NCBI GenBank assembly: GCA_022842595.1
Contig: JALHPF010000020.1
Span: 41,425 to 105,424, forward strand
Source: Rubrivivax sp.
Lineage (GTDB): Bacteria; Pseudomonadota; Gammaproteobacteria; Burkholderiales; Burkholderiaceae_C
Reading direction: 5' to 3'
Length of the DNA stretch: 64,000 nucleotides
Below are positions 8,021 to 18,430 of the stretch, one piece after another. Under the pieces are notes generated by a model that did no database searches, was not told where the DNA came from, and saw only the letters and a program-made list of their open reading frames with translations. The position numbers and the translations under genes were made by a program. The first letter of the stretch is position 1. Every line of letters starts with the position of its first letter.

Positions 8021-8497
8021 TCAGGCGGCCTTTTTCAGGCCCTTGACGGCCTTCAGCACTTCGTCGACATGGCCGGCGACCTTGATGCCACGCCATTCGG
8101 CACGCATCACGCCCTGGGCGTCGATGAGGAAGGTGCTGCGTTCGATGCCCTTGACCTTCTTGCCGTACATGATCTTGTTCTTGACGACACCGAACATGTG
8201 GCAGAGCTTTTCCTCGGTGTCGGCGATCAGCTCGAAGGGCAGCTCGAGGGCCTGCTTGAACTTCTCGTGGCTCGTCATGTTGTCGCGTGACACGCCGAAG
8301 ACCACGGCGCCGGCCTTGAGGAAGTCCTTGTGCTGGTCGCGGAACTGCATGGCTTCCGTCGTGCAACCGGGGGTGTTGTCCTTGGGGTAGAAGTACAAGA
8401 CCACGGCATGGCCCAGGTGCGACTGGGGCGTGAACTTCACGCCGCCGGTGGCGAGGGCTTCGAATTCCGGGAGGGATTTGTTGACTACAGGCGTCAT
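8021..8497 (-). CDS. bcp: Thioredoxin-dependent peroxiredoxin, Bcp/PrxQ type
   Basis: This 158-residue cytoplasmic peroxidase reduces hydroperoxides with thiol donors. The active-site stretch YFYPKDNTPGCTTEA places the peroxidatic Cys at residue 45, with the conserved Pro and Thr around it and RDQHKDFLKAGAVVFGVS downstream. The PrxQ resolving Cys normally sits five residues later (position 50), but this protein has Met there (EAMQFRD). It may therefore work as a 1-Cys enzyme or use another partner. Length matches the family. The start ATG at 8497 gives MTPVVNKSLPEFEAL. The gene has its own terminator downstream. Confidence 0.93.
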   Translation of the reverse strand: MTPVVNKSLPEFEALATGGVKFTPQSHLGHAVVLYFYPKDNTPGCTTEAMQFRDQHKDFLKAGAVVFGVSRDNMTSHEKFKQALELPFELIADTEEKLCHMFGVVKNKIMYGKKVKGIERSTFLIDAQGVMRAEWRGIKVAGHVDEVLKAVKGLKKAA

Positions 8498-8621
8498 GGA
8501 TGGGTCTCGGAAAGCGCAGTTAGCCTGCCTTGGTTGCAGCTTTTTCGCCGCTTTTCGCGGCGCAATCCGAGATTATAAAGTCTTCGCGTCGACTTGCCGG
8601 TCTGGACTTGCCTGGTCTGGC

Positions 8622-9002
8622 CTAGGCATCGATCAACAGGGCAGCCACGACCGAGCGGCCTTCGCTGACGAGGACGTTGTAGGTGCGGCATGCGGCAGCG
8701 GTGTCCATGGTCTCGACGCCAACCCCCGCGTTGATCAGGCCGGCCTGCAGCCGCGGATGGGCAAAACGCATGCGTGCGCCACTGCCGAAGATCACCAGTT
8801 CGGGCTTCAAGGCCAGCAGCTGTTCGAAGTGCGCGGCCTCCAGCGCTTCGAAGCTAGTCGCTTCCCAGGGCAGCACCTCGCCCGTCCAGGGCACGACGAG
8901 ATGGCGGGCATACGCCTGCGTTCCCACGAACACCCGGCCGGGTTCGTGGCGTGTGATGGTGTTGACGCCGGCGGCGCTGGCGGTGTCAGGCTGGAACTTC
9001 AT
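8622..9002 (-). CDS. Mth938-like domain protein (DUF498/NDUFAF3-related)
   Basis: This 126-residue protein matches the small Mth938-like alpha/beta fold seen in bacterial DUF498 proteins and in mitochondrial NDUFAF3. Recognisable parts are the N-terminal NTITRHEPGRVFVG, the central LVIFGSGARMRFAHP and the C-terminal VSEGRSVVAALLIDA. The family has no established catalytic activity in bacteria; the eukaryotic relative assists complex I assembly. It is divergent from alaA, with 66 bases between the starts, so both may share a promoter region. The 124 bases downstream, toward bcp, contain a GC-rich hairpin without a T-run in the right direction. Confidence 0.85.
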   Translation of the reverse strand: MKFQPDTASAAGVNTITRHEPGRVFVGTQAYARHLVVPWTGEVLPWEATSFEALEAAHFEQLLALKPELVIFGSGARMRFAHPRLQAGLINAGVGVETMDTAAACRTYNVLVSEGRSVVAALLIDA

Positions 9003-9068
9003 GGGGCTGGAATGTCATGCGTGGATAATTCTAGGTTCCTCCGCGTTCTGCCACAGGAAGGCACCCAC

Positions 9069-10295
9069 GTGAACCCGATTGCCAAATCCGCCAAGCTCGC
9101 CAGCGTGGCCTACGACATCCGCGGCCCGGTGCTCGACAAGGCCCGGCAGATGGAAGAAGAGGGCCACAAGATCATCAAGCTGAACATCGGCAACGTCGCC
9201 GCCTTCGGCCTGATGCCGCCCGACGAGATCGTGCAGGACATGATCCGCAACCTTCCCGACGCTGCCGGCTACACCGACAGCAAGGGCCTGTTTGCACCGC
9301 GCAAGGCCGTTGTCCACTACACCCAGCAGCAAGGCGTGCAGGGGGTGACGGTGGACGACGTCTACCTGGGCAACGGTGCTTCCGAGCTCATCCAGATGAG
9401 CATGCAGGCGCTGCTGAACGACGGCGACGAACTGCTCATTCCGACACCCGACTTCCCGCTGTACACCGCAGTGGTGGGCCTGAGCGGCGGCGTGCCCGTG
9501 CACTACGTCTGCGACGAGCAGGCCGGCTGGCTGCCCGACATCGAGGACATCCGCCGCAAGATCACGCCACGCACGCGCGGCATCATCGTCTGCAACCCCA
9601 ACAACCCCACCGGTGCGCTCTACCCCGACGCGCTGCTGCTGCAGATCATCGAGCTTGCGCGCCAGCATCAGCTGGTGGTGTTCTCCGACGAGATCTACGA
9701 CAAGACGCTGTACGACGGTAACACCCACACCAGCATGGCGAGTCTTGCCGACGACGTGCTGTTCGTCACCTTCAACGGCTTGAGCAAGAACTACCGCGCC
9801 TGCGGCTACCGCGCTGGCTGGATGATCGTCTCGGGCGAAAAGCGCCATGCCCGCGACTACATCGAAGGCCTGAACATGCTGGCCAGCCTGCGCCTGTGCA
9901 GCAACACGCCCGGGCAGCTGGCCATCCAGACGGCGCTGGGCGGCTACCAGAGCATCAAGGACCTGGTCGCACCCAGCGGCCGCCTTTGCCGCCAGCGTGA
10001 CCTGGCCTACGAGCTGCTGACGCAGATTCCGGGCGTCAGCGTCGTCAAGCCCAAGGCGGCCCTGTACATGTTCCCGCGGCTCGATCCCAAGATCTACCCG
10101 ATCACCAACGACCAGCAGTTCGCCTACGAGCTGCTGGCCGACCAGAAGGTGCTGATCGTGCAGGGCACCGGCTTCAACTGGATCGCGCACGACCACTTCC
10201 GCGTCGTCTTCCTTCCCAACGTCGACGACCTGCGCGAAGCCATCGGCCGCATCGAACGTTTTCTCTCGAACTACCGCAAGCGACATTCAGCATGA
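9069..10295 (+). CDS. alaA: Alanine transaminase, AlaA-type class I/II aminotransferase
   Basis: This 408-residue PLP enzyme of fold type I closely resembles E. coli AlaA (YfbQ), which makes alanine from pyruvate and glutamate. Shared segments are IIKLNIGNVAAFG at the N-terminus, CNPNNPTGALYP, VFSDEIYDKTLYDG, and FNGLSKNYRACGYRAGWM with the Schiff-base Lys240, followed by IEGLNMLASLRLC. The start is GTG 9069: AGGAAGG lies six bases ahead of it and the protein then begins MNPIAKSAKLASVAYDIRGP, as in homologues. ATG 9015 is in frame but lacks a good ribosome site. Its stop overlaps the hom start (ATGA), which suggests one operon for alanine and threonine pathway genes. Confidence 0.93.
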   Translation: MNPIAKSAKLASVAYDIRGPVLDKARQMEEEGHKIIKLNIGNVAAFGLMPPDEIVQDMIRNLPDAAGYTDSKGLFAPRKAVVHYTQQQGVQGVTVDDVYLGNGASELIQMSMQALLNDGDELLIPTPDFPLYTAVVGLSGGVPVHYVCDEQAGWLPDIEDIRRKITPRTRGIIVCNPNNPTGALYPDALLLQIIELARQHQLVVFSDEIYDKTLYDGNTHTSMASLADDVLFVTFNGLSKNYRACGYRAGWMIVSGEKRHARDYIEGLNMLASLRLCSNTPGQLAIQTALGGYQSIKDLVAPSGRLCRQRDLAYELLTQIPGVSVVKPKAALYMFPRLDPKIYPITNDQQFAYELLADQKVLIVQGTGFNWIAHDHFRVVFLPNVDDLREAIGRIERFLSNYRKRHSA

Positions 10296-11659
10296 CAAAG
10301 CAAAGCTTTGCAGTGGAGACTCATGTCGCGCAGCGACGTGACGTCGAAGCTGTACCCATCCAGGTCGGCCTGCTCGGCATCGGCACCGTCGGCAGCGGCA
10401 CGTACAACGTGCTGTTGCGCAACCAGGCAGAGATCCAGCGCCGCGCCGGCCGCGGCATCGCCATCACCATGGTGGCCGACCTCGACACCGAGCGTGCGCG
10501 CGCCATCGTCGGCCCGGCCGTGCAGGTGGTGAACGACGCCCGTGCGGTGATTGCCAACCCCGACATCGCCATCGTCGTCGAGCTCATCGGCGGCACCAGC
10601 ATTGCCAAGGCGCTGGTGCTGGAGGCCATTGCCGCGGGCAAGCACGTGGTGACGGCCAACAAGGCACTGCTGGCGGTGCATGGCACCGAGATCTTCGCCG
10701 CCGCACGCGCCCAGGGCGTCGTGGTGGCCTTCGAGGCTGCGGTGGCCGGTGGCATCCCCATCATCAAGGCGCTGCGTGAAGGCCTCACGGCCAACCGCAT
10801 CGACTGGGTGGCCGGCATCATCAATGGCACCACCAACTTCATCCTGAGCGAGATGCGCAGCAAGGGCCTGGACTTCGGCACCGTGCTGAAGCAGGCGCAG
10901 GCGCTGGGCTACGCCGAGGCCGACCCCACTTTCGACATCGAAGGCGTGGACGCCGCGCACAAGGCCACGATCATGAGCGCCATCGCCTTCGGCGTGCCGG
11001 TGCAGTTCGACAAGGCCTATGTCGAAGGCATCACCGCGCTGCAGGCGGCAGACATCCGCTATGCCGAACAGCTGGGCTACCGGATCAAGCTGCTGGGCAT
11101 CACGCGCCGCCGGGAGCGCGGCATCGAATTGCGGGTGCATCCGACCCTGATCCCGTCGACGCGCCTGATCGCCAATGTCGAAGGCGCGATGAACGCCGTC
11201 GTCGTCCAGGGCGACGCCGTCGGCAGCACGCTGTACTACGGCAAGGGCGCCGGCAGCGAGCCCACCGCCAGCGCCGTGATCGCCGACCTGGTGGACATCA
11301 CCCGGCTGCACACCGCCGACCCCGACCACCGCGTGCCGCACCTGGCCTTCCAGCCCGGTTCGCTGCAGGACACGCCCATCCTGTCCATCGACGAGGTCGT
11401 CACCGCGTTCTATCTGCGCCTGGTGGTGGCCGACAAGGCCGGTGTGCTGGCACGCATCACCGGCATCCTGGCTGACAACGACATCAGCATCGACGCCGTG
11501 CTGCAGCGCGAAAGTGCCGAGGGCGAGAACCAGACCGACCTGATCATCCTGACCCATGACACCGTCGAAGGCCGCATGAAGGCGGCGCTGGCGCAGATGC
11601 AGGCTCTGCCCACGGTCTTGGCGCCGATCGTGCGCATCCGCAAGGAAGAACTGAAATGA
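10292..11659 (+). CDS. hom: Homoserine dehydrogenase
   Basis: The 455-residue enzyme reduces aspartate semialdehyde to homoserine with NAD(P)H, the branch point to threonine and methionine. The Rossmann fold starts at IQVGLLGIGTVGSGT. The catalytic domain contains VVTANKALLAVHG, EAAVAGGIPIIKALREGL, and NGTTNFILSEM, with the EADPTFDIEGVDAAHKATI substrate-binding region. A C-terminal ACT domain begins around VVADKAGVLARITGILADND (about residue 375) and probably senses threonine. The ATG overlaps the alaA stop by four bases. It is a single-function enzyme, not fused to aspartokinase. thrC follows after seven bases. Confidence 0.96.
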   Translation: MTKQSFAVETHVAQRRDVEAVPIQVGLLGIGTVGSGTYNVLLRNQAEIQRRAGRGIAITMVADLDTERARAIVGPAVQVVNDARAVIANPDIAIVVELIGGTSIAKALVLEAIAAGKHVVTANKALLAVHGTEIFAAARAQGVVVAFEAAVAGGIPIIKALREGLTANRIDWVAGIINGTTNFILSEMRSKGLDFGTVLKQAQALGYAEADPTFDIEGVDAAHKATIMSAIAFGVPVQFDKAYVEGITALQAADIRYAEQLGYRIKLLGITRRRERGIELRVHPTLIPSTRLIANVEGAMNAVVVQGDAVGSTLYYGKGAGSEPTASAVIADLVDITRLHTADPDHRVPHLAFQPGSLQDTPILSIDEVVTAFYLRLVVADKAGVLARITGILADNDISIDAVLQRESAEGENQTDLIILTHDTVEGRMKAALAQMQALPTVLAPIVRIRKEELK

Positions 11660-11666
11660 GGCTGGC

Positions 11667-13088
11667 GTGAAGTACCTCAGCACCCGAGGCGACGCCACCC
11701 CGCGCGGCTTCTGCGACATCCTGCTCGAAGGCCTGGCGCCGGATGGCGGGCTGTACCTGCCCACGCATTACCCGCAGGTGGACGCCGCCACACTGCAGCG
11801 CTGGCGCAGCCTGGCGTATGCCGACCTGGCCTTCGAGATCCTGTCGCTCTACATCGACGACATTCCGGCCGCCGACCTGCAGCGCCTGTGTCGCGCCACC
11901 TACACGGCCGAGGTCTTCGGCACCGAGGCCATCACGCCGCTGAAGCCGCTGGAAGCCGGCGTCTACCTGCAAGCCCTGTCCAACGGCCCGACGCTGGCCT
12001 TCAAGGACATGGCGATGCAGCTGCTCGGCCAGCTGTTCGAATACGAACTGGCGCGTCGCGGCGAAAACCTGAACATCCTGGGTGCCACCAGCGGCGACAC
12101 CGGCAGCGCGGCCGAATACGCCATGCGCGGCAAGCGCGGCATCCGCGTCTTCATGCTCAGCCCGCATGGCCGCATGAGCCCCTTCCAGCAGGCCCAGATG
12201 TTCAGCCTGCAGGACGCCAACATCCACAACATCGCCGTCGACGGCGTGTTCGACGATTGCCAGGACATCGTCAAGGCCGTCAGCAACGATCTGGGTTTCA
12301 AACGTTCTCAGCGCATCGGCACCGTGAACTCGATCAACTGGGCGCGCATGCTGGCCCAGGTGGTGTACTACTTCGCCGGGTACTTCCAGGCCACCAGCAG
12401 CAACGACCAGCAGGTGTCCTTCGCCGTGCCCAGCGGCAATTTCGGCAACATCTGCGCCGGCCACGTGGCGCGCCAGATGGGTCTGCCGATCGCGCAGCTG
12501 GTGTTGGCCACGAACGAGAACAACGTGCTCGACGAGTTTTTCCGCACCGGCGCCTACCGTCCGCGCGGCACGGCCGAGACACTGGAGACGTCGAGCCCGT
12601 CGATGGACATCAGCAAGGCCAGCAACTTCGAACGCTTCGTGTTCGACCTGCTGGGCCACGACGCCAAGGCGGCCGACCGCACGCGCCACCTGTTCGGCCC
12701 GGCCCTGGCCAGCGAGGGCGGCTTCCGCATCACCGATGTCGAATTTGCGCGCATTGCCAGCTTCGGCTTCGTCAGCGGCACCAGCACGCATGCCGACCGG
12801 CTGGCCACGATCCGCAGCACCTGGGAACAGCAGGGCGTGATGATCGATACCCACACCGCCGACGGGTTGAAGGTGGCGCGCCAACACTTGCGGGCGGGCG
12901 TGCCGATGCTGGTGCTCGAAACCGCACTGCCGCCCAAGTTTGCCGACGCCATCGAGGAAGCCATCGGCCAGCGCCCGCCGCCCCCGGCTGCACTGGCCGG
13001 GCTGGAGAGCCTGCCCCGCCGTTTCACCGTGATGCCGCCAAGCGTGGCGCAGATCAAGCAATACATCGAATCCCATACCGCTGCCTGA
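11667..13088 (+). CDS. thrC: Threonine synthase
   Basis: The 473-residue PLP enzyme (fold type II) converts O-phosphohomoserine to threonine. It begins MKYLSTRG, the usual short form of the family N-terminus (YxSTRG). The PLP lysine lies in TLAFKDMAMQ (Lys113). ATSGDTGSAAEYAMRGKRGI forms the phosphate-binding loop region, and SGNFGNICAGHVARQMGLP is the second cofactor motif. It is translated directly after hom with a seven-base gap, forming an alaA-hom-thrC unit. moeA begins 13 bases downstream and may share the transcript. Confidence 0.96.
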   Translation: MKYLSTRGDATPRGFCDILLEGLAPDGGLYLPTHYPQVDAATLQRWRSLAYADLAFEILSLYIDDIPAADLQRLCRATYTAEVFGTEAITPLKPLEAGVYLQALSNGPTLAFKDMAMQLLGQLFEYELARRGENLNILGATSGDTGSAAEYAMRGKRGIRVFMLSPHGRMSPFQQAQMFSLQDANIHNIAVDGVFDDCQDIVKAVSNDLGFKRSQRIGTVNSINWARMLAQVVYYFAGYFQATSSNDQQVSFAVPSGNFGNICAGHVARQMGLPIAQLVLATNENNVLDEFFRTGAYRPRGTAETLETSSPSMDISKASNFERFVFDLLGHDAKAADRTRHLFGPALASEGGFRITDVEFARIASFGFVSGTSTHADRLATIRSTWEQQGVMIDTHTADGLKVARQHLRAGVPMLVLETALPPKFADAIEEAIGQRPPPPAALAGLESLPRRFTVMPPSVAQIKQYIESHTAA

Positions 13089-13101
13089 GACGGACACGAG
13101 C

Positions 13102-14382
13102 GTGAAAGATCCCCGCCCCCTGCTGAGCCTGGACGAAGCGCTGGCCCGCCTGGTCGCCGGCAGCACGCCGCACGCCATCGTGCAGACCGACACCGTGCCC
13201 ACCGCCGATGCCTTGGGCCGGGTGCTGGCGGCCGAAGTGCTCTCTGCGCTGGACGTGCCACCGGAGGACAACACCTCGATGGACGGCTACGTGCTGCACG
13301 CCGAGGACGTGCGCGAAGCCGGCACCGTGCTGCCGGTGTCGCAGCGCATCCCCGCCGGCGTGCCCGGGCAGCCGCTGCAGCGTGGCACCGCTGCGCGCAT
13401 CTTCACCGGGGGCCAGGTGCCGGCGGGTGCCGATGCGGTGGTGATGCAGGAACAGTGCGAGGCCATCCCGGCCGGGGATGGACGGGTGCAGGGTCAGGAG
13501 CAGGGGCAGGGCTTGGGCCAGGTGCGCGTGAACACCGTGCCAGAGCATGGCCAGTGGATCCGCCGCCGCGGCGAAGACGTCCGCTTCGGTGCTGCCGTGC
13601 TGCACAAGGGTGCGCGCCTCACGCCGCAGGCGCTGGGCCTGGCGGCTTCGGTGGGCGCCGCCATGCTGCCGGTGGTGCGTCGCCCGCGCGTGGCGCTGTT
13701 CAGCACCGGCGACGAACTCATGATGCCCGGCGAGCCGCTGCGCCCCGGTGCCATCTACAACAGCAACCGCTTCACCCTGCGTGGCCTGCTGCAGGCGGCG
13801 GGCTGCGTGGTCAACGACCTGGGCATCGTGCCTGACCGCCTGGACGCGACGCGGGCCGCCTTGCGCGAGGCCGCGGCGCACAACGACCTGATCGTCACCT
13901 GCGGCGGTGTTTCGGTGGGCGAGGAAGACCACCTCAAGCCCGCGGCGCAGGCCGAAGGCATGCTCGAGCATTGGCAGATCGCCATCAAGCCTGGCAAGCC
14001 GCTGGCCTTCGGGCAGATCCGCCGTGAAGACGGCAGCCACGCGCTGCTGCTGGGCCTGCCCGGCAACCCGGTGTCGGCCTTCGTCACCTACCTGCTCTGC
14101 GTCACGACCGTGCTGCGCGCGCTGCAGGGCGCGGCCACTGCGTTGCCGCCCAGCCTGCCTTTGCGTTCGGCCTTCGACTGGCCGCGGCCCGACAAGCGCC
14201 GCGAGTTCCTGCGTGTGAAGCTCAATGCCGACGGCGAACTCGAACTCTTCCCCAATCAGAGTTCGGGCGTGCTCACCAGCGCCGTCTGGGCCGATGGCCT
14301 GCTGGACAATCCGCCCGGCCAGGCCATCCTGCGCGGCGACACGGTGCGTTTCCTGCCACTGCCCGAGCTGATTTCCCGCTGA
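13102..14382 (+). CDS. moeA: Molybdopterin molybdotransferase MoeA
   Basis: The 426-residue enzyme inserts molybdate into adenylated molybdopterin to form molybdenum cofactor. Domain order is typical: LLSLDEALARLV at the start, the DNTSMDGYVLHAED substrate loop, RIFTGGQVPAGADAVVMQEQ, then the MogA-like domain with VALFSTGDELMMPGEPL, YNSNRFTLRGLL, TCGGVSVGEEDHLKPA and GLPGNPVSAFVTYLL. A stretch rich in Gln/Gly (about residues 127-140) is an unusual loop insertion. moaD and moaE follow directly, so this is a molybdenum cofactor cluster placed behind the threonine genes. Confidence 0.95.
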   Translation: MKDPRPLLSLDEALARLVAGSTPHAIVQTDTVPTADALGRVLAAEVLSALDVPPEDNTSMDGYVLHAEDVREAGTVLPVSQRIPAGVPGQPLQRGTAARIFTGGQVPAGADAVVMQEQCEAIPAGDGRVQGQEQGQGLGQVRVNTVPEHGQWIRRRGEDVRFGAAVLHKGARLTPQALGLAASVGAAMLPVVRRPRVALFSTGDELMMPGEPLRPGAIYNSNRFTLRGLLQAAGCVVNDLGIVPDRLDATRAALREAAAHNDLIVTCGGVSVGEEDHLKPAAQAEGMLEHWQIAIKPGKPLAFGQIRREDGSHALLLGLPGNPVSAFVTYLLCVTTVLRALQGAATALPPSLPLRSAFDWPRPDKRREFLRVKLNADGELELFPNQSSGVLTSAVWADGLLDNPPGQAILRGDTVRFLPLPELISR

Positions 14383-14410
14383 TTTCCCGCTGACTTCCCT
14401 CCGCCCCTCG

Positions 14411-14680
14411 ATGACCGCCACCCCCACCATCACCGTGCAAGTGCGCTACTTCGCGGCCCTGCGCGAAGCCCTGGGCGGGCAGCAGACCCTGCAGCTGCCA
14501 GCTGGCAGCACCCTGGCCGACCTGCGCAGCCTGCTGCTGGACCAGAGCAGCCGCCACGCCGAACTGCTGGCCCGTGGCCGCGCCGTTCGCTGTGCGCTGA
14601 ACCAGGTGATGGCCGATGAAGCCACGGTGGTGCCGCCAGGCGCCGAAGTGGCCTTCTTCCCGCCCGTCACGGGGGGCTGA
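14411..14680 (+). CDS. moaD: Molybdopterin synthase sulfur carrier subunit MoaD
   Basis: The 89-residue beta-grasp protein ends in VTGG. This is the Gly-Gly tail that is adenylated and thiocarboxylated so that it can donate sulfur to precursor Z within molybdopterin synthase. The N-terminal strands VQVRYFAALREALGG and the central ALNQVMADEATVVPPGAEVAFFPPVTGG segment match the family. It lies 28 bases after moeA and 7 before moaE, its heterotetramer partner. Confidence 0.95.
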   Translation: MTATPTITVQVRYFAALREALGGQQTLQLPAGSTLADLRSLLLDQSSRHAELLARGRAVRCALNQVMADEATVVPPGAEVAFFPPVTGG

Positions 14681-14687
14681 AGCGGCC

Positions 14688-15179
14688 ATGGCGAGCGCGG
14701 CACCCGTCAGCATCCAGACCCAGGACTTCGACCTGTCGGCCGAAGTGGCAGCGCTGCGCGCTGGCGACGGCGGCGTGGGCGCGATCGCCAGCTTCGTCGG
14801 CACCGTTCGAGACCGCAGCGACGGCAGCGCCGTCAGCGCGATGGAACTGGAGCATTACCCCGGCATGACCGAACGCGCCATCGAAGCCATGATCGACACC
14901 GCCCGGCAGCGCTTCGACATCCGCGCCGCGCGCGTCGTCCATCGCGTCGGCCCGCTGGCCGTGGGCGAACAGATCGTGCTGGTGGCCGTCAGCTCGGCCC
15001 ACCGCGGGCAGGCCTTCCAGGCCTGCGAGTTCCTGATGGACTACCTGAAGACCGAGGCGCCGTTCTGGAAGAAGGAAACCACGCCCGAAGGCAGCCGCTG
15101 GGTCGACGCGCGCGAAGCCGACGACGCCGCACTGCGCCGGTGGGGCATCGACGCCCGCAACGCCGGTCGGGCCGCATGA
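14688..15179 (+). CDS. moaE: Molybdopterin synthase catalytic subunit MoaE
   Basis: This 163-residue catalytic subunit works with MoaD to convert precursor Z to molybdopterin. Family landmarks are GAIASFVGTVRDRSDGS, LEHYPGMTERAIEAM, HRVGPLAVGEQIVLVAVSSAHRGQ (shown in part), and FWKKETTPEGSRWVDA with the conserved active-site lysines. ATG 14688 was chosen because it follows the moaD stop by seven bases and gives the usual length; the open frame extends back into moaD. Its stop overlaps the flavin reductase start by four bases. Confidence 0.94.
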   Translation: MASAAPVSIQTQDFDLSAEVAALRAGDGGVGAIASFVGTVRDRSDGSAVSAMELEHYPGMTERAIEAMIDTARQRFDIRAARVVHRVGPLAVGEQIVLVAVSSAHRGQAFQACEFLMDYLKTEAPFWKKETTPEGSRWVDAREADDAALRRWGIDARNAGRAA

Positions 15180-15712
15180 CGCCCCCCGCAGCAGCACCCC
15201 TGGTCCTGGAAGCCGCGACGACCGAGGAAGCCCTGGTGAGCCCGCAGCGCCTGCGTGACGCGCTGGGCCGCTTCGCCACCGGCGTGACCATCGTCACCTG
15301 CCTCGACGCCGAATTCGGCCGCGTCGGGCTGACCGCGAACTCCTTCAACGCGCTGTCGCTCGAGCCGCCGCTCGTGCTGTGGAGCCTGCGCCGGCAAAGC
15401 GCGCAGATGCTGGCCTTCGCGCGAGCCGATCACTTCGTCGTGAACGTGCTGGCCGAAGACCAGCTCGCGCTGTCGCGCCGCTTTGCATCACGCCGCGACG
15501 ACAAGTTCGACGAAGGCGACTGGCTGCCGGGCGAGGGCGGGGCGCCGGTCCTGGCAGGCTGCGCGGCGGTGTTCGAGTGCGAGACCTTCAGCCGGCAGGA
15601 CGCCGGCGACCACGTGCTCTTCATCGGCCATGTGCTCGCCCTGGCCCAGGCCGGGCTGCCGCCGCTGGTGTACCAGGCCGGGCATTACCACGGGCTTGGC
15701 GAGCCCCTTTAG
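15176..15712 (+). CDS. Flavin reductase family protein (FMN-binding split barrel)
   Basis: The 178-residue product has the flavin reductase-like split-barrel domain: RLRDALGRFATGVTIVTC near residue 22, then VGLTANSFNALSLEPPLVLWSLRR, NVLAEDQLALSRRFA, and the C-terminal GDHVLFIGHVLALAQAGLPPLVYQAGHYHGL with the conserved His. Such proteins reduce FMN or FAD with NAD(P)H, usually as the small partner of a two-component monooxygenase. No monooxygenase is adjacent, so the partner is unknown. It overlaps moaE by four bases (ATGA) and ends the alaA-to-moaE gene string. Confidence 0.87.
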   Translation: MTPPAAAPLVLEAATTEEALVSPQRLRDALGRFATGVTIVTCLDAEFGRVGLTANSFNALSLEPPLVLWSLRRQSAQMLAFARADHFVVNVLAEDQLALSRRFASRRDDKFDEGDWLPGEGGAPVLAGCAAVFECETFSRQDAGDHVLFIGHVLALAQAGLPPLVYQAGHYHGLGEPL

Positions 15713-15755
15713 CCGGCGCAACTGACGCAGATCAAAGTCCGCACGCTCGGCAAGG

Positions 15756-15784
15756 CTTGATATCCATCGTGGCCAACCCCATGT
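15756..15784 (+). promoter_or_regulatory. Sigma-32 heat-shock promoter of clpB
   Basis: CTTGATA (15756-15762) and CCCCATGT (15777-15784) are separated by 14 bases. This matches the sigma-32 consensus (CTTGAAA, 13-17 bases, CCCCATNT) at all but one position. It lies 28 bases upstream of the clpB ATG and is followed by the ribosome site GGAGGAAA, so clpB should be induced by heat through RpoH. Confidence 0.8.
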
Positions 15785-15811
15785 GGCCATCAATCCCGGA
15801 GGAAACAACCC

Positions 15812-18415
<2,604 letters not shown>

Positions 18416-18430
18416 GCCTGGAGGGCGGGG

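Noticed and set aside
6295..8046. 583-codon plus-strand frame opposite the PhoH gene
   Set aside because: Shadow; the minus-strand gene has PIN, Walker A and Walker B motifs.
8554..8575. CGCCGC/GCGGCG hairpin near TTTTTC as a terminator
   Set aside because: The T-run precedes the hairpin on the plus strand, so neither strand has the required order for a rho-independent terminator.
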